A stretch of 64,000 bases of DNA. It comes from Burkholderia stagnalis. GTDB lineage: Bacteria; Pseudomonadota; Gammaproteobacteria; Burkholderiales; Burkholderiaceae. A model generated the notes under the pieces. That model saw only the letters and a program-made list of their open reading frames with translations, had not been told where the DNA came from and ran no database searches. This document shows, in pieces, positions 1-9,208 of the stretch; position 1 is the stretch's first letter, and each line of letters opens with the position of its first letter. The position numbers and the translations under genes were made by a program. The stretch is taken from the NCBI RefSeq assembly GCF_902830275.1, contig NZ_CADESW010000016.1:124001-188000 (forward strand), written 5' to 3'.

Positions 1-2
1 GC

Positions 3-803
3 AGCTCGGACACGGGCACGCTGCTGCACAAGCAGTTCGGCGGGCGTCCGGAGATCGTGCTCGCGCTCGAGATGGGCGGCAACAACCCGCTCGTGATCGG
101 CGAGGTCGAGGACATCGACGCGGCCGTGCATCACACGATCCAGTCGGCATTCCTGTCGGCCGGCCAGCGCTGCACCTGCGCGCGCCGCATCTTCGTGCCG
201 CAGGGCGCGGCCGGCGACCGCTTCCTCGCGCGCTTCGCCGACGTCACCGCGAAGATCACGGCGGACGTGTTCGACGCCGATCCGCAGCCGTTCATGGGCG
301 CGGTGATCTCGGCGCGCGCGGCCGCGAAGCTCGTCGATGCGCAAGCGCGCCTCGTCGCGCAGGGCGCGAAGCCGATCATCGCGATGGCGCAGCGCGACCC
401 GCGCCTCGGCTTCGTGAACGCGTCGATTCTCGACGTCACGGACGTCGCCGCTCTGCCCGACGAAGAGCATTTCGGCCCGCTCGCGCAGATCATCCGCTAC
501 GCGACGTTCGACGAAGCGATCGAGCGCGCGAACGACACTGCATTCGGCCTGTCGGCGGGCCTGCTCGCCGACGACGCGCGCGCGTGGGAGCACTTCCGCC
601 GCACGATTCGCGCGGGGATCGTCAACTGGAACCGGCCGACCAACGGCGCGTCGTCCGCCGCGCCGTTCGGCGGCGCGGGCCGCTCCGGCAACCACCGCCC
701 GAGCGCGTACTACGCGGCCGACTATTGCGCGTTCCCGATGGCATCGGTGGAAAGCGCCCAACTGACCCTGCCCGCGAGCCTGTCGCCGGGCCTGCATTTC
801 TGA
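3..803 (+). CDS. astD: N-succinylglutamate 5-semialdehyde dehydrogenase, C-terminal part
   Basis: This is the C-terminal part of an NAD-dependent aldehyde dehydrogenase; the N-terminus lies left of the window and the frame is open from base 3. AstD oxidises N-succinylglutamate semialdehyde to N-succinylglutamate, step 4 of the arginine succinyltransferase pathway, in the cytoplasm. Family landmarks are visible: LEMGGNNP carries the catalytic Glu, SAGQRCTCARR carries the catalytic Cys, EEHFGPLAQI is the conserved cofactor-side motif, and the end has NRPTNGASSAAPFGGAGRSGNHRP. The assignment to AstD rather than a generic aldehyde dehydrogenase rests on astB and astE following directly, with astB only 14 bases downstream, so the three are surely co-transcribed. 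Confidence 0.95.
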   Translation, partial: SSDTGTLLHKQFGGRPEIVLALEMGGNNPLVIGEVEDIDAAVHHTIQSAFLSAGQRCTCARRIFVPQGAAGDRFLARFADVTAKITADVFDADPQPFMGAVISARAAAKLVDAQARLVAQGAKPIIAMAQRDPRLGFVNASILDVTDVAALPDEEHFGPLAQIIRYATFDEAIERANDTAFGLSAGLLADDARAWEHFRRTIRAGIVNWNRPTNGASSAAPFGGAGRSGNHRPSAYYAADYCAFPMASVESAQLTLPASLSPGLHF

Positions 804-817
804 TCGAGGGAACGACG

Positions 818-2158
818 ATGAACGCACAAGAAGCCAATTTCGACGGACTCGTCGGCCCGACCCACAACTACGCCGGGCTGTCGTTCGGCAACGTGGCGTC
901 GCTGAACAACGAGAAATCGGCCGCGAACCCGAAGGCCGCCGCGAAGCAGGGCCTGCGCAAGATGAAGCAGCTGGCCGACCTCGGCTTCGCGCAGGGCGTG
1001 CTGCCGCCGCAGGAGCGCCCGTCGCTGCGCCTGCTGCGCGAGCTGGGCTTCTCGGGCAAGGACGCGGACGTGATCGCGAAGGCCGCGAAGCAGGCGCCCG
1101 AGCTGCTCGCCGCCGCGAGCTCGGCATCGGCGATGTGGACGGCCAACGCGGCCACCGTCAGCCCGTCGGCCGACACGAGCGACGGCCGCGTGCACTTCAC
1201 GCCCGCGAACCTGTGCAGCAAGCTGCACCGCGCGATCGAGCACGAGGCGACGCGCCGCACGCTGTCGACGCTGTTCGCCGATCCGAGCCGCTTCGTGGTG
1301 CACGAGGCGCTGACCGGCACGCCGGCGCTCGGCGACGAAGGCGCGGCGAACCATACGCGCTTTTGCGCCGAGTACGGCAAGCCGGGCGTCGAGTTCTTCG
1401 TGTACGGCCGCTCGGAATACCGCCGCGGGCCGGAGCCGAAGCGCTTCCCGGCGCGCCAGACCTTCGAGGCGAGCCGCGCGGTCGCGCATCGCCACGGGCT
1501 GAACGAGGAGGCGACGGTCTACGCGCAGCAGGATCCGGACGTGATCGACGCGGGCGTGTTCCACAACGACGTGATCTCGGTCGGCAACCGCGACACGCTG
1601 TTCACGCACGAGCGCGCATTCGTCAACAAGCAGGCGATCTACGACACGCTGACCGCGGCGCTCGACGTGCGCGGCGCGCGCCTGAACGTGATCGAGGTGC
1701 CGGACGCGGCGGTGAGCGTCTCCGACGCGGTCACGTCGTATCTGTTCAACAGCCAGCTGCTGTCGCGCGCCGATGGCTCGCAGGTGCTGGTCGTGCCGCA
1801 GGAATGCCGCGAGAACGCGAACGTCGCCGCCTACCTCGACAGCCTCGCGGCCGGCAACGGCCCGATCCGCGACGTGCTGGTGTTCGACCTGCGCGAAAGC
1901 ATGAAGAACGGCGGCGGCCCGGCCTGCCTGCGCCTGCGTGTCGTGCTGAACGACGCGGAGCGCGCGGCCGTCACGTCGAACGTGTGGATCAACGACACGC
2001 TGTTCGCATCGCTCGACGCGTGGATCGAGAAGCACTACCGCGACCGCCTCGCGCCGGAAGACCTCGCCGACCCGGTGCTGCTCGACGAGTCGCGCACCGC
2101 GCTCGACGAGCTGACGCAGATCCTGCGCGTCGGGTCGCTGTATGACTTCCAGCGCTGA
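818..2158 (+). CDS. astB: N-succinylarginine dihydrolase
   Basis: AstB hydrolyses N-succinylarginine to N-succinylornithine, CO2 and two ammonia, step 2 of the AST pathway. The 446-residue product has the family length and belongs to the amidinotransferase/dihydrolase fold. The N-terminus NFDGLVGPTHNYAGLS is near-invariant in AstB. The catalytic set is recognisable: Glu in GDEGAANHTR, His in GVFHNDVISVGN and the nucleophilic Cys in GGGPACLRLR. The ATG at 818 was chosen because it opens the conserved N-terminus and has a GAGGGA ribosome site just upstream. An upstream in-frame extension overlaps astD and is not conserved in style. The gene lies between astD and astE in one operon. Confidence 0.97.
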   Translation: MNAQEANFDGLVGPTHNYAGLSFGNVASLNNEKSAANPKAAAKQGLRKMKQLADLGFAQGVLPPQERPSLRLLRELGFSGKDADVIAKAAKQAPELLAAASSASAMWTANAATVSPSADTSDGRVHFTPANLCSKLHRAIEHEATRRTLSTLFADPSRFVVHEALTGTPALGDEGAANHTRFCAEYGKPGVEFFVYGRSEYRRGPEPKRFPARQTFEASRAVAHRHGLNEEATVYAQQDPDVIDAGVFHNDVISVGNRDTLFTHERAFVNKQAIYDTLTAALDVRGARLNVIEVPDAAVSVSDAVTSYLFNSQLLSRADGSQVLVVPQECRENANVAAYLDSLAAGNGPIRDVLVFDLRESMKNGGGPACLRLRVVLNDAERAAVTSNVWINDTLFASLDAWIEKHYRDRLAPEDLADPVLLDESRTALDELTQILRVGSLYDFQR

Positions 2159-3197
2159 GGCCCGCATGCGCGACGCGGCGTGGCTCGACGACTTCCTCGC
2201 GTTCACGCTGGCCGGTGAAGCGCCGGCGGCGCGCGACGGCGTGTGCGCAGGCGGCGCGGTGCGCTGGCAGTGGCAGGGCGAAGGGCTGCTCGTGCTCGAA
2301 CCGCGCGACGCCGATGCGGCGTCGCGCCGCAGCGTGCTCGTGTCGGCCGGCGTGCACGGCGACGAAACCGCGCCGATCGAGCTGCTGTCGCTGCTGGTGC
2401 GCGACGTCGCCGCGGGCACGCTGCCGCTCGCGTGCCGGCTGTTCGTCGTGCTCGGCAACTCGCCGGCGATGCGCGCGGGCGAGCGCTATCTCGACGACGA
2501 CCTGAACCGGCTGTTCAGCGGCCGTCACGCGCAGGTGCCGGACAGCCGCGAGGCGCCGCGCGCCGCGCAGCTCGAAGCGGCCGCCGCGGCGTTTTTCGCC
2601 GATGCGCCGGATGCGCCGGGCGCGCGCTGGCACATCGACATGCATACGGCCATTCGCGCATCGGTGTTCGAGCAGTTCGCGCTGCTGCCGCATACGGGCA
2701 CGCCGCCGGCGCGCACGATGCTCGAGTGGCTCGGCGATGCGCGCATCGCGGCGGTGCTGCTGCACACCGCGAAGGGCGCCACGTTCTCGCACTTCACGGC
2801 CGAACACTGCGGCGCGCTCGCGTGCACGCTGGAGCTCGGCAAGGTGCGGCCGTTCGGCCAGAACGACCTGACGCGCTTCGCGCCCGCGGACCAGGCGGTG
2901 CGCCGGCTCGTGTCGGGGGCGCAGCGCGACGCCGATGCGCCGCTGCCGCGCGTGTTCACGGTGATCGACCAGATCACGAAGCAGAGCGACGCGCTGGAGC
3001 TGTTCGTCGCGGCCGACGTCGCGAACTTCACGCCGTTCCCGCGCGGCACGGTGCTCGCGCAGGACGGCGCGTACCGCTACACGGTGCGGCACGACGAGGA
3101 GCGGATCGTGTTTCCGAACCCGTCGGTGAAGCCCGGCCTGCGCGCCGGCCTGCTCGTCGTCGATACCACGCGCGAGACGCTCGACGCGCTCGTCTGA
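2142..3197 (+). CDS. astE: Succinylglutamate desuccinylase
   Basis: AstE is a zinc-dependent hydrolase of the M14/aspartoacylase superfamily. It releases succinate and glutamate from N-succinylglutamate, the last step of the AST pathway. Zinc ligands fit GVHGDETAP (H and E) and WHIDMHTAIR (H) in a 351-residue protein, near the usual 320-350. The ATG at 2142 overlaps the astB stop by 17 bases, suggesting translational coupling. An alternative ATG at 2166 would give MRDAAWLDDFL and is nearly as plausible, so the true start is unsure. It is the last recognisable enzyme of the operon; a 263-base stretch follows in which I found no clear terminator. Confidence 0.95.
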   Translation: MTSSAEARMRDAAWLDDFLAFTLAGEAPAARDGVCAGGAVRWQWQGEGLLVLEPRDADAASRRSVLVSAGVHGDETAPIELLSLLVRDVAAGTLPLACRLFVVLGNSPAMRAGERYLDDDLNRLFSGRHAQVPDSREAPRAAQLEAAAAAFFADAPDAPGARWHIDMHTAIRASVFEQFALLPHTGTPPARTMLEWLGDARIAAVLLHTAKGATFSHFTAEHCGALACTLELGKVRPFGQNDLTRFAPADQAVRRLVSGAQRDADAPLPRVFTVIDQITKQSDALELFVAADVANFTPFPRGTVLAQDGAYRYTVRHDEERIVFPNPSVKPGLRAGLLVVDTTRETLDALV

Positions 3198-3460
3198 CCC
3201 GCCGCCCTCGGGCGCCTTGCGTATTTGCGACATCGTCTTGCAAGTTCGGCATCGCGCCCGTGCGGCGCCGTGCGCGCAGTGCAGCAACCGCCGCGGCGGG
3301 CTGCATTGCCGGACGGCGTGCGCGGATTGGTACAATCGCGGCCTTGCGGCTGTTGCGCCGCATCACGGCGGCGCGCCGCGATTGTCCGGCCGTTCCGGCC
3401 CTGCAATGATGCAGCGCCCGTTGTTTGAGAACTATCGTTCGTATCGAGGAGATTCCCCTG

Positions 3461-4255
3461 ATGAAGTTGGATTGGCGAAAGATGGCCGCGCACGCGGCGG
3501 TGACGGCGGTGGCCGTGGCGGCTGGCAGCGCGTTCGCGGCGGATCTGAAGGAGATCCGTTTCGGCGTCGAGGCATCGTATGCGCCGTTCGAGTACAAGAC
3601 GCCCGACGGCAAGCTGACCGGCTTCGACATCGACATCGGCAACGCGGTGTGCGCGAAGCTGAAGACGAAGTGCGTGTGGGTGGAGAACGACTTCGACGGC
3701 CTGATCCCCGCGCTGCAGGCGCGCAAGTTCGATGCGATCAACTCGGACATGACGATCACCGACCAGCGCAAGCATGCAATCGCGTTCACCGATCCGATCT
3801 ACACGATCCCGAACCAGCTGATCGCGAAGCAGGGCAGCGGCCTGCTGCCGACCCCGCAATCGCTGAAGGGCAAGCGCGTCGGCGTGCTGCAGGGCACGAT
3901 CCAGGAAGCGTACGCGAAGAAGAAGTGGGCGCCGGCCGGCGTCGAAGTCGTGCCGTACCAGACGCAGGATCTTGCCTATGCGGACCTGAAGTCGGGCCGT
4001 CTCGATGCCGCGTTCCAGGATTCGGAAGCGGGTTCGAAGGGCTTCCTGTCGAAGCCGCAGGGCGCGGGCTTCGCGTTCGCGGGCGGCACGGTGAGCGACG
4101 CCGAGATCCTCGGCTCGGGCGTCGGTTTCGGCCTGCGCAAGAACGACGCGGCGCTGAAGACCGCGCTCGATCAGGCGCTCAAGGAACTGAAGGCGGACGG
4201 CACGATCGACAACCTCGCGAAGAAGTACTTCAGCGTGCCCGTGACGCTCAAGTAA
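3461..4255 (+). CDS. Basic amino acid ABC transporter periplasmic binding protein (ArgT/HisJ type)
   Basis: The 264-residue protein starts with a Sec signal peptide (MKLDWRKMAAHAAVTAVAVA, cleavage after SAFA near residue 25). The rest is a family 3 solute-binding protein: EASYAPFEYKTPDGKLTGFDIDIG is the classic ArgT/HisJ/GlnH N-lobe signature, and DMTITDQRKHAIAFTDPIY follows. It should bind lysine, arginine, ornithine or histidine in the periplasm and deliver it to an inner-membrane ABC permease that is not in this window. The position after astE suggests arginine or ornithine uptake for AST catabolism. The ATG at 3461 has a GAGGAG site 9 bases upstream; a longer reading frame from 3425 would spoil the signal peptide. 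The 263 bases before it probably hold its own promoter, but I could not define one. Confidence 0.9.
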   Translation: MKLDWRKMAAHAAVTAVAVAAGSAFAADLKEIRFGVEASYAPFEYKTPDGKLTGFDIDIGNAVCAKLKTKCVWVENDFDGLIPALQARKFDAINSDMTITDQRKHAIAFTDPIYTIPNQLIAKQGSGLLPTPQSLKGKRVGVLQGTIQEAYAKKKWAPAGVEVVPYQTQDLAYADLKSGRLDAAFQDSEAGSKGFLSKPQGAGFAFAGGTVSDAEILGSGVGFGLRKNDAALKTALDQALKELKADGTIDNLAKKYFSVPVTLK

Positions 4256-4279
4256 GCGCGCACGAATCCGTCGCACGAA

Positions 4280-4313
4280 GCAAACCGGCCGCTGATGCGG
4301 CCGGTTTGCGTTT
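4280..4313 (+). terminator. Intrinsic terminator after the ArgT-like gene
   Basis: A perfect 13-bp stem (GCAAACCGGCCGC with its complement) closes a TGAT loop at 4293-4296 and is followed by GTTT. It lies 25 bases after the binding-protein stop and 36 bases before the convergent HDOD stop, so it may serve both strands. The T-run is short. Confidence 0.75.
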
Positions 4314-4348
4314 GGGAACGGGATTCGACGGGAAGCGCGCGGGGCCGC

Positions 4349-5839
4349 TCAGGCCTTGAAGAAGCGCCCCAGCTCCCGCGCCATCTCGTTGAGCACGGCC
4401 ATCTCCTGCTGCGTGATCTTGCGTGCGGGCTGCGCGCCGGCCCAGTCGCCGTACAGCAGCGCGACCGTCGACCCGCCGACGCGCACCGGCAGCAGCACGA
4501 ACGCGTGCGCGTCGTCGAACGCGTCGAGATACCACGCGGGCAGGCGTTTCACCATCTTCGGCTCGCGCGCCTGCTCGATGAAGATGCCGACGGAGTTGGT
4601 GATCGCGAGGTGGAACACGTCCGGCTCGAAACGCTCGTCGAAGCGCAGCTGGCCGAGCGCCGCGTCGACGTCCGCGCCGAAGCCGAGGCGCGCGGCGAAC
4701 ATGCCGTCGTCGTGTCGCACGAACATCACGGTGCGGGTGAACGCGAGGCCCGCGAGCAGGCTTTCCGACGCGAGCGCGAGCACCGGCGTGAGCACGTGCT
4801 CCGACGGCAGCGCACGCAGGTCCGACAGACCGGCTTCGAGGCAGGCCTCGGGCTCGCCCTGCGCGCGCGCGATCGCGTCCGCGTTGGCGCGCAGCTCGAC
4901 GATCTCGCGCATCACGGTGTCGCTCGCCTCTTCGCGCGCGAGCAGCTCGGCCATCTCGACGAGCGCGTCGGGCTCCGTGTCGAGCGCCGTGCCGTAATGC
5001 TGCGCGAGCGACGCGATACGCGCGTCGCGCTGCGGGCTCGCGGGCATCGCCAGCGCGTTCGCGACGTCGGTCGAGCAGCGGCTCACCGCACGCAGCCAGT
5101 CGACTTCGCTGGCCGGGCTGTCGTCGTCGGTCGTGTCGCGCGACGCATCGTCGCCGTCGCCCGCGAGGCTGGCGAGCTGGTCGTCGTCGGCCATGCCCGC
5201 GCGGATCACGTCGGGCAGCCGCCAGCGGGTCGCGGCCTCGAGGCCGATCTCGTCGAAGCCGACGCCGAGCACGTCGACGCAGGCCGTCGCCTCGTCGCCG
5301 TGCAGCTCGGCGGCGCGCCGGCGGATCCGGTCCCATTCGCTGTCGAGATAGCAGACGACCAGCAGCTTGCCGACCTGGCGCATCAGCGTGCAGACGACCG
5401 CTTCCTCGCCGGCGCGCAAGTCCGCGTGCTCGGTCAGCTTGCGCGCGACGCAGCCCGACAGCAGCGCGCGGTTCAGCTCGAGCTTCGCGTCGATCCGGCG
5501 CGGCGTGCTCTGGTGGAAGTGATCGACGAGCTTCAGGCCGACGACGAGGTGGCCGACCGCGTCCATGCCCAGCACCATCAGCGCGCGGGTGACGGTCGTG
5601 ATGTTGCCGCCGAACGCCATGTACATCGCGGAGTTGGCGAGCCGCAGCACTTTCTGCGTCAGCGCGAAGTCGGACAGCACGACGCGCACCAGCGCGGTGA
5701 AGTCCAGGTCGTCGTTCTTCATCGCGGCCATGGTGGCGCGCAGCGATTCCGACAGCAGCGGGAAGTCGCCCCGTTCGTTCATCCGGGCCCACAGCTTGTC
5801 GAGCAGCGCCGTCCGGGGCAGGTGTTCGGTGATTGACAT
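4349..5839 (-). CDS. HDOD-domain signalling protein
   Basis: The 496-residue protein begins with an HDOD domain (about residues 20-220: FPLLSESLRATMAAMKNDD, then LSDFALTQKVLRLANSAMY, then GMDAVGHLVVGLKL). HDOD domains are HD-related, usually lack catalytic metal residues, and act in signal relay, motility or biofilm control. The C-terminal 200 residues (FTRTVMFVRHDDGMFAARLGF through VLLPVRVGGSTVALLYGDW) look like a GAF-type sensor fold, which is an inference from pattern only. It is encoded 31 bases downstream of the PAS-GGDEF-EAL gene on the same strand, so the two are likely one operon and one c-di-GMP-related circuit. No substrate or partner can be read from the sequence. Confidence 0.85.
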   Translation of the reverse strand: MSITEHLPRTALLDKLWARMNERGDFPLLSESLRATMAAMKNDDLDFTALVRVVLSDFALTQKVLRLANSAMYMAFGGNITTVTRALMVLGMDAVGHLVVGLKLVDHFHQSTPRRIDAKLELNRALLSGCVARKLTEHADLRAGEEAVVCTLMRQVGKLLVVCYLDSEWDRIRRRAAELHGDEATACVDVLGVGFDEIGLEAATRWRLPDVIRAGMADDDQLASLAGDGDDASRDTTDDDSPASEVDWLRAVSRCSTDVANALAMPASPQRDARIASLAQHYGTALDTEPDALVEMAELLAREEASDTVMREIVELRANADAIARAQGEPEACLEAGLSDLRALPSEHVLTPVLALASESLLAGLAFTRTVMFVRHDDGMFAARLGFGADVDAALGQLRFDERFEPDVFHLAITNSVGIFIEQAREPKMVKRLPAWYLDAFDDAHAFVLLPVRVGGSTVALLYGDWAGAQPARKITQQEMAVLNEMARELGRFFKA

Positions 5840-5870
5840 ACGGATCTGTTCGGTTCGCGGCGGCGGCGCG

Positions 5871-7706
5871 TCAGGCCGCCGCGTGCAGGCGGAGCTGCTG
5901 CGCCTCGAAGCGCTGCGCCAGTTCCTCGGACGGCAGCGCCTGGCAGACGAGCCAGCCCTGGATATGGTTGCAGCCCATTTCGGTCAGCAGCTCGCGCTGC
6001 GCCTCGGTCTCGACGCCCTCGGCGACGAGTTCGAGGTCCAGCGTCTGCGCGAGACCGACCACCGCCGACACGATCGCGCGATCGTTGCGCGAGGTCAGCA
6101 GGTTCTCGACGAAGCTGCGATCGATCTTCAGTTTCGCGAGCGGGAAGCGCTGCAGGTAGGCGAGGCTCGAATAGCCGGTGCCGAAATCGTCGATCGCGAA
6201 GCGGATGCCGAGATCGGTCAGCTCCTCGAGCAGCGCCTTCGCATGCGCGGGATCGTGCATCAGCAGGCTTTCGGTGATCTCGAGCACGATGCGGCGCGGG
6301 TCGATGCCGGTCAGCGTGATCGCATCGCGCACGCTCTGCGTGAAGCGCGGGTCGCGGAACTGCTGCGGCGACACGTTGACCGCGACGTACTGCAGCGCGA
6401 GCCCCTGGCGGTCCCACGCGACGAGCTGCATGCACGCGGCCTTCAGCACCCAGTTGCCGAGGTAGTTGATGAGGCCGATCGATTCCGCGAGCGGGATGAA
6501 GGTGGCCGGCGGCACGAGCCCGTGCACCGGATGCCGCCAGCGGATCAGCGCCTCGACGCCGACCACCGCGCCCGACTGGCTGCGCGTGATCGGCTGGAAG
6601 TGCAGCGAGAATTCGCCATTGCGCACTCCGTCGTACAGGTCGGCTTCGAGCTTCAGGCGCTCGGCGTCGGCCGGATCGTCGATCGGCGTGTGGAACGCGA
6701 GCGCATTGCCGCCCGATGCCTTCGCCTGCTCGAGCGCGTGATCCGCGCGGCGCAGCAGCGGGCTGTGGTGCTGCGCGCGATGCGGCGCCGCGCGCTCGTC
6801 CGGATACAGCGCGATGCCGATGCTCGCGGACAGGTGCACCGGTTGCCCGTGGTACACGTACGGCTGGCGCACCGCGGCCTGCAGCCGGCGGCCGAGCGCG
6901 CCGGCGATGTCGCTCGCGAGCCCGCGGTCGGGCGCGGTGAACACCACCGCGAACTTGTCGCTTGCGACCCGCGCGAGCTGTTCCTGCGGCGCCATCAGCG
7001 CCTGCAGCCGCTGCGCGGTCTCGCGCAGCAGCGTGTCGCCCGCGTCGTAGCCGAGCGCGCGGTTGATCCGCTGGTAGTCGTCGAGGTCGAGCAGCACCAG
7101 CGCCGCGCAGGTGCCCGTCTCGTCGGCGGTCTGCTGCGCGCGCATCAGCGCCGGCACCAGCGCCGACAGGTTGTCGAGCCCGGTCATCGGGTCGTGGTGC
7201 ATCTCATAGGTGAGGCGCGCCTCGAGCGCGCGCCACGACGACACGTCGAACGCGGCGATCGCGAAGCCGTCGACGCCGTGGTGGCGGCTCTTCACCGCGC
7301 GCACCTCGACGTCGAGCGGGTAGGTCAGCGACTTGACGATGCACATCGTGGCCTTCTCGACCTGGCCGGAGCGCGACGCGCGCGCGAGCAGGTCTTCGAG
7401 CGCCGCGGTATCCTGTTCGGCGATCAGGTCGCGCAGCGTCAGCGTGTGCAGATAGTCGCGGTGATAGCCGATGAAGCGCAGGCTTGCATCGGACACGTAG
7501 AGAAAGCGCAGCTCGCGATCGACGTGGGCGAGGAAATCCACCGGGCCGACCGTCTGCTCCAGCCAGCTGCGCACGGTGTCGTCGCGACGCGGCGCGCCGG
7601 CGCGCGCGGGCATCAGCGCGCCGCCCGACCAGGCGAAGCGGCGCAGCGTATGCAGGGCGCTGCGCCAGGAGCCCTTGCGTGGCGTCTGTTTCCTGTTGGC
7701 TTCCAT
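5871..7706 (-). CDS. PAS-GGDEF-EAL protein, probable c-di-GMP phosphodiesterase
   Basis: The 611-residue protein starts with a PAS-like domain (about 45-165), followed by a degenerate GGDEF domain (about 185-345) in which the GGDEF signature reads ASDKF, so cyclase activity is unlikely. A complete EAL domain follows (about 365-605). The EAL catalytic set is present: EALIRW, NVSPQQF, EITESLL, DDFGTGYSS, KIDRSFV, AEGVETE and the IQGW glutamine. It should therefore hydrolyse c-di-GMP to pGpG, with PAS and the relic GGDEF as sensory or GTP-binding modules. I chose ATG 7706 (MEANRKQTPRKG) because the 104-residue upstream extension looks non-coding and runs through the promoter region of the divergent peroxiredoxin. 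Downstream is the HDOD gene. Confidence 0.92.
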   Translation of the reverse strand: MEANRKQTPRKGSWRSALHTLRRFAWSGGALMPARAGAPRRDDTVRSWLEQTVGPVDFLAHVDRELRFLYVSDASLRFIGYHRDYLHTLTLRDLIAEQDTAALEDLLARASRSGQVEKATMCIVKSLTYPLDVEVRAVKSRHHGVDGFAIAAFDVSSWRALEARLTYEMHHDPMTGLDNLSALVPALMRAQQTADETGTCAALVLLDLDDYQRINRALGYDAGDTLLRETAQRLQALMAPQEQLARVASDKFAVVFTAPDRGLASDIAGALGRRLQAAVRQPYVYHGQPVHLSASIGIALYPDERAAPHRAQHHSPLLRRADHALEQAKASGGNALAFHTPIDDPADAERLKLEADLYDGVRNGEFSLHFQPITRSQSGAVVGVEALIRWRHPVHGLVPPATFIPLAESIGLINYLGNWVLKAACMQLVAWDRQGLALQYVAVNVSPQQFRDPRFTQSVRDAITLTGIDPRRIVLEITESLLMHDPAHAKALLEELTDLGIRFAIDDFGTGYSSLAYLQRFPLAKLKIDRSFVENLLTSRNDRAIVSAVVGLAQTLDLELVAEGVETEAQRELLTEMGCNHIQGWLVCQALPSEELAQRFEAQQLRLHAAA

Positions 7707-7890
7707 GTTTCTCGCTGACGTGAAGGGCTGGAACCGGTTGTCCGGAAGCAATAACGGCAAACTGCGCGAAATCTTTAATGCGCAGCCAGCATGGGAGCGG
7801 TTCCGCGCGACCGGAGTGCCGCCAGTGTTCGGCAGGCGAACGCCGGTGTGACCCGTATCGAGGCTGACTTTATAAGAAATGAGGAAGTTG

Positions 7891-8439
7891 ATGAAGCGAA
7901 AACTGATGATGTGCGCCGCCGCGGCGCTGGTGGCAGGCCACGCGCTGACCGCGCAGGCGGAACTGAAGGCCGGCGACGCCGCGCCGGATTTCACGACGCA
8001 GGCGTCGCTGGCCGGCAAGACTTACACGTACGCGCTCGCCGACGCGTTGAAGAAGGGGCCGGTCGTGCTGTACTTCTACCCGGCCGCGTTCACGAAGGGC
8101 TGCACGATCGAGGCGCACGCGTTCGCGGATGCGGTCGATCACTACAAGACGTACGGCGCGACGGTGATCGGCGTGTCCGCCGACGATATCGGCACGCTGA
8201 CGAAGTTCTCGGTCAGCGAATGCCGCAGCAAGTTCCCGGTTGCCGCCGACCCCGACGCGAAGATCATCCGCGCATACGATGCGAAGCTGCCCGCGCTCGA
8301 CCGCGCGAACCGCGTGTCCTATGTGATTTCGCCGGACGGGAAGATCCTGTACGCGTACACGAGCATGTCGCCGGACAAGCACGTCGAGAATACGCTCGGG
8401 GCCGTCAAGGCATGGGCGCAGGCGCACCCGAAACCGTGA
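7891..8439 (+). CDS. Exported PrxQ/Bcp-like peroxiredoxin
   Basis: The 182-residue protein has a signal peptide (MKRKLMMCAAAALVAGHALT, cleavage after AQA) and a thioredoxin-fold AhpC/TSA domain. The peroxidatic Cys lies in FYPAAFTKGCTIE. A second Cys 40 residues later (SVSECRSKFPV) suits a resolving Cys in helix 3, as in some PrxQ proteins; the classic resolving Cys five residues after the first is absent (CTIEAH). It probably reduces peroxides in the periplasm. The ATG at 7891 is preferred over ATG 7879 because GAGGAAG sits between them as a ribosome site; the longer form adds four residues. It diverges from the EAL gene and converges with the next gene. A GC-only hairpin at 8453-8470 lies between those two. 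Confidence 0.88.
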   Translation: MKRKLMMCAAAALVAGHALTAQAELKAGDAAPDFTTQASLAGKTYTYALADALKKGPVVLYFYPAAFTKGCTIEAHAFADAVDHYKTYGATVIGVSADDIGTLTKFSVSECRSKFPVAADPDAKIIRAYDAKLPALDRANRVSYVISPDGKILYAYTSMSPDKHVENTLGAVKAWAQAHPKP

Positions 8440-8479
8440 CGTGACCGGTGCGGCCGCCCCGCGGGGCGGCGCGCGGGCG

Positions 8480-9109
8480 TCAGGCGCGCAGCGCCTGCTC
8501 GATCGGCACGCCGCCGCCGACGAAGCCGATGGTCTTGCGCGAGATGCCGAGCTTGATCGCCTCGATCGCGGCCCATGCGACGTCCTGGCGCGACACCGGC
8601 GGCGCATGGTCGAGCCGTTCCTCGGTCAGCGCGATCTTGCCGACGCCGGGGCCGTCCGCGAGCGGGCCGGGGCGCAGGATCACGTAGTCGACGCCCGATG
8701 CGATCACGTGCTCGTCGCCTTCGAGCTTCATCTGCGAATAGTGGCGCAGCGCGCCGGGGCTGCGTTCCGGCCAGTAGGCCGACAGCGAGCTGATCACGAC
8801 CAGCTTCTGCACGTTGCAGGCGAGTGCGTAATCGGCCGCGCGGGCAACCGCGTCGCGGTCGACCTGTTCTTCCTCGGCGGCGCCCTCCGATTCAGCCGAA
8901 CCGGCCGCGTAGATCGCGTGCGTGATGCCCTGGAACGCGTGCGAGAAGTCGCCCTTCAGGTCGGCCTCGATCACCTTCGCGCCCGGCAGCGTGTAGCCGG
9001 GCCGGCGCACGAGCGCCGTGAGCTCGAATTCCGGCTGCTTCAGCAGCAGATCCGCGCAGGCCTGGCCGGTGCGGCCGGTTGCGCCAATCAGCAGTACCTT
9101 CGTCGTCAT
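8480..9109 (-). CDS. NAD(P)-binding NmrA/SDR-like protein
   Basis: A 209-residue atypical short-chain dehydrogenase. The Rossmann motif is GATGRTGQACADLL at residues 9-22, followed by SSLSAYWPERSPGALRHYSQMKLEGD, where the serine and Tyr-x3-Lys placement is weak, as in NmrA-like proteins. The family includes NAD(P)H-sensing regulators, flavin-reductase-like proteins and epimerase-like enzymes; the substrate cannot be told. The start ATG 9109 (MTTKVLLIGATG) has GGAGCAG upstream; the 46-residue extension to 9247 is rejected as it spans the tandem repeat in the promoter region. It converges with the peroxiredoxin, with 40 bases between stops. Confidence 0.85.
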   Translation of the reverse strand: MTTKVLLIGATGRTGQACADLLLKQPEFELTALVRRPGYTLPGAKVIEADLKGDFSHAFQGITHAIYAAGSAESEGAAEEEQVDRDAVARAADYALACNVQKLVVISSLSAYWPERSPGALRHYSQMKLEGDEHVIASGVDYVILRPGPLADGPGVGKIALTEERLDHAPPVSRQDVAWAAIEAIKLGISRKTIGFVGGGVPIEQALRA

Positions 9110-9208
9110 GAAACTGCTCCTTGATCGATGCGTCGTCGGTCCAGATGGGGACGGACGACCGATACTCAAGTGTATGTCGAATTGGCGCGGCGGCGGGCGG
9201 GTAATTGG

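Noticed and set aside
3198..3460. Promoter for the ArgT-like gene around TACAAT at 3331
   Set aside because: A -10-like hexamer exists but no -35 at 16-18 bases; not reported as a feature.
8453..8470. GC hairpin between the convergent peroxiredoxin and NmrA-like genes
   Set aside because: The 8-bp stem lacks a T-tract on both sides, so terminator status is not supported.
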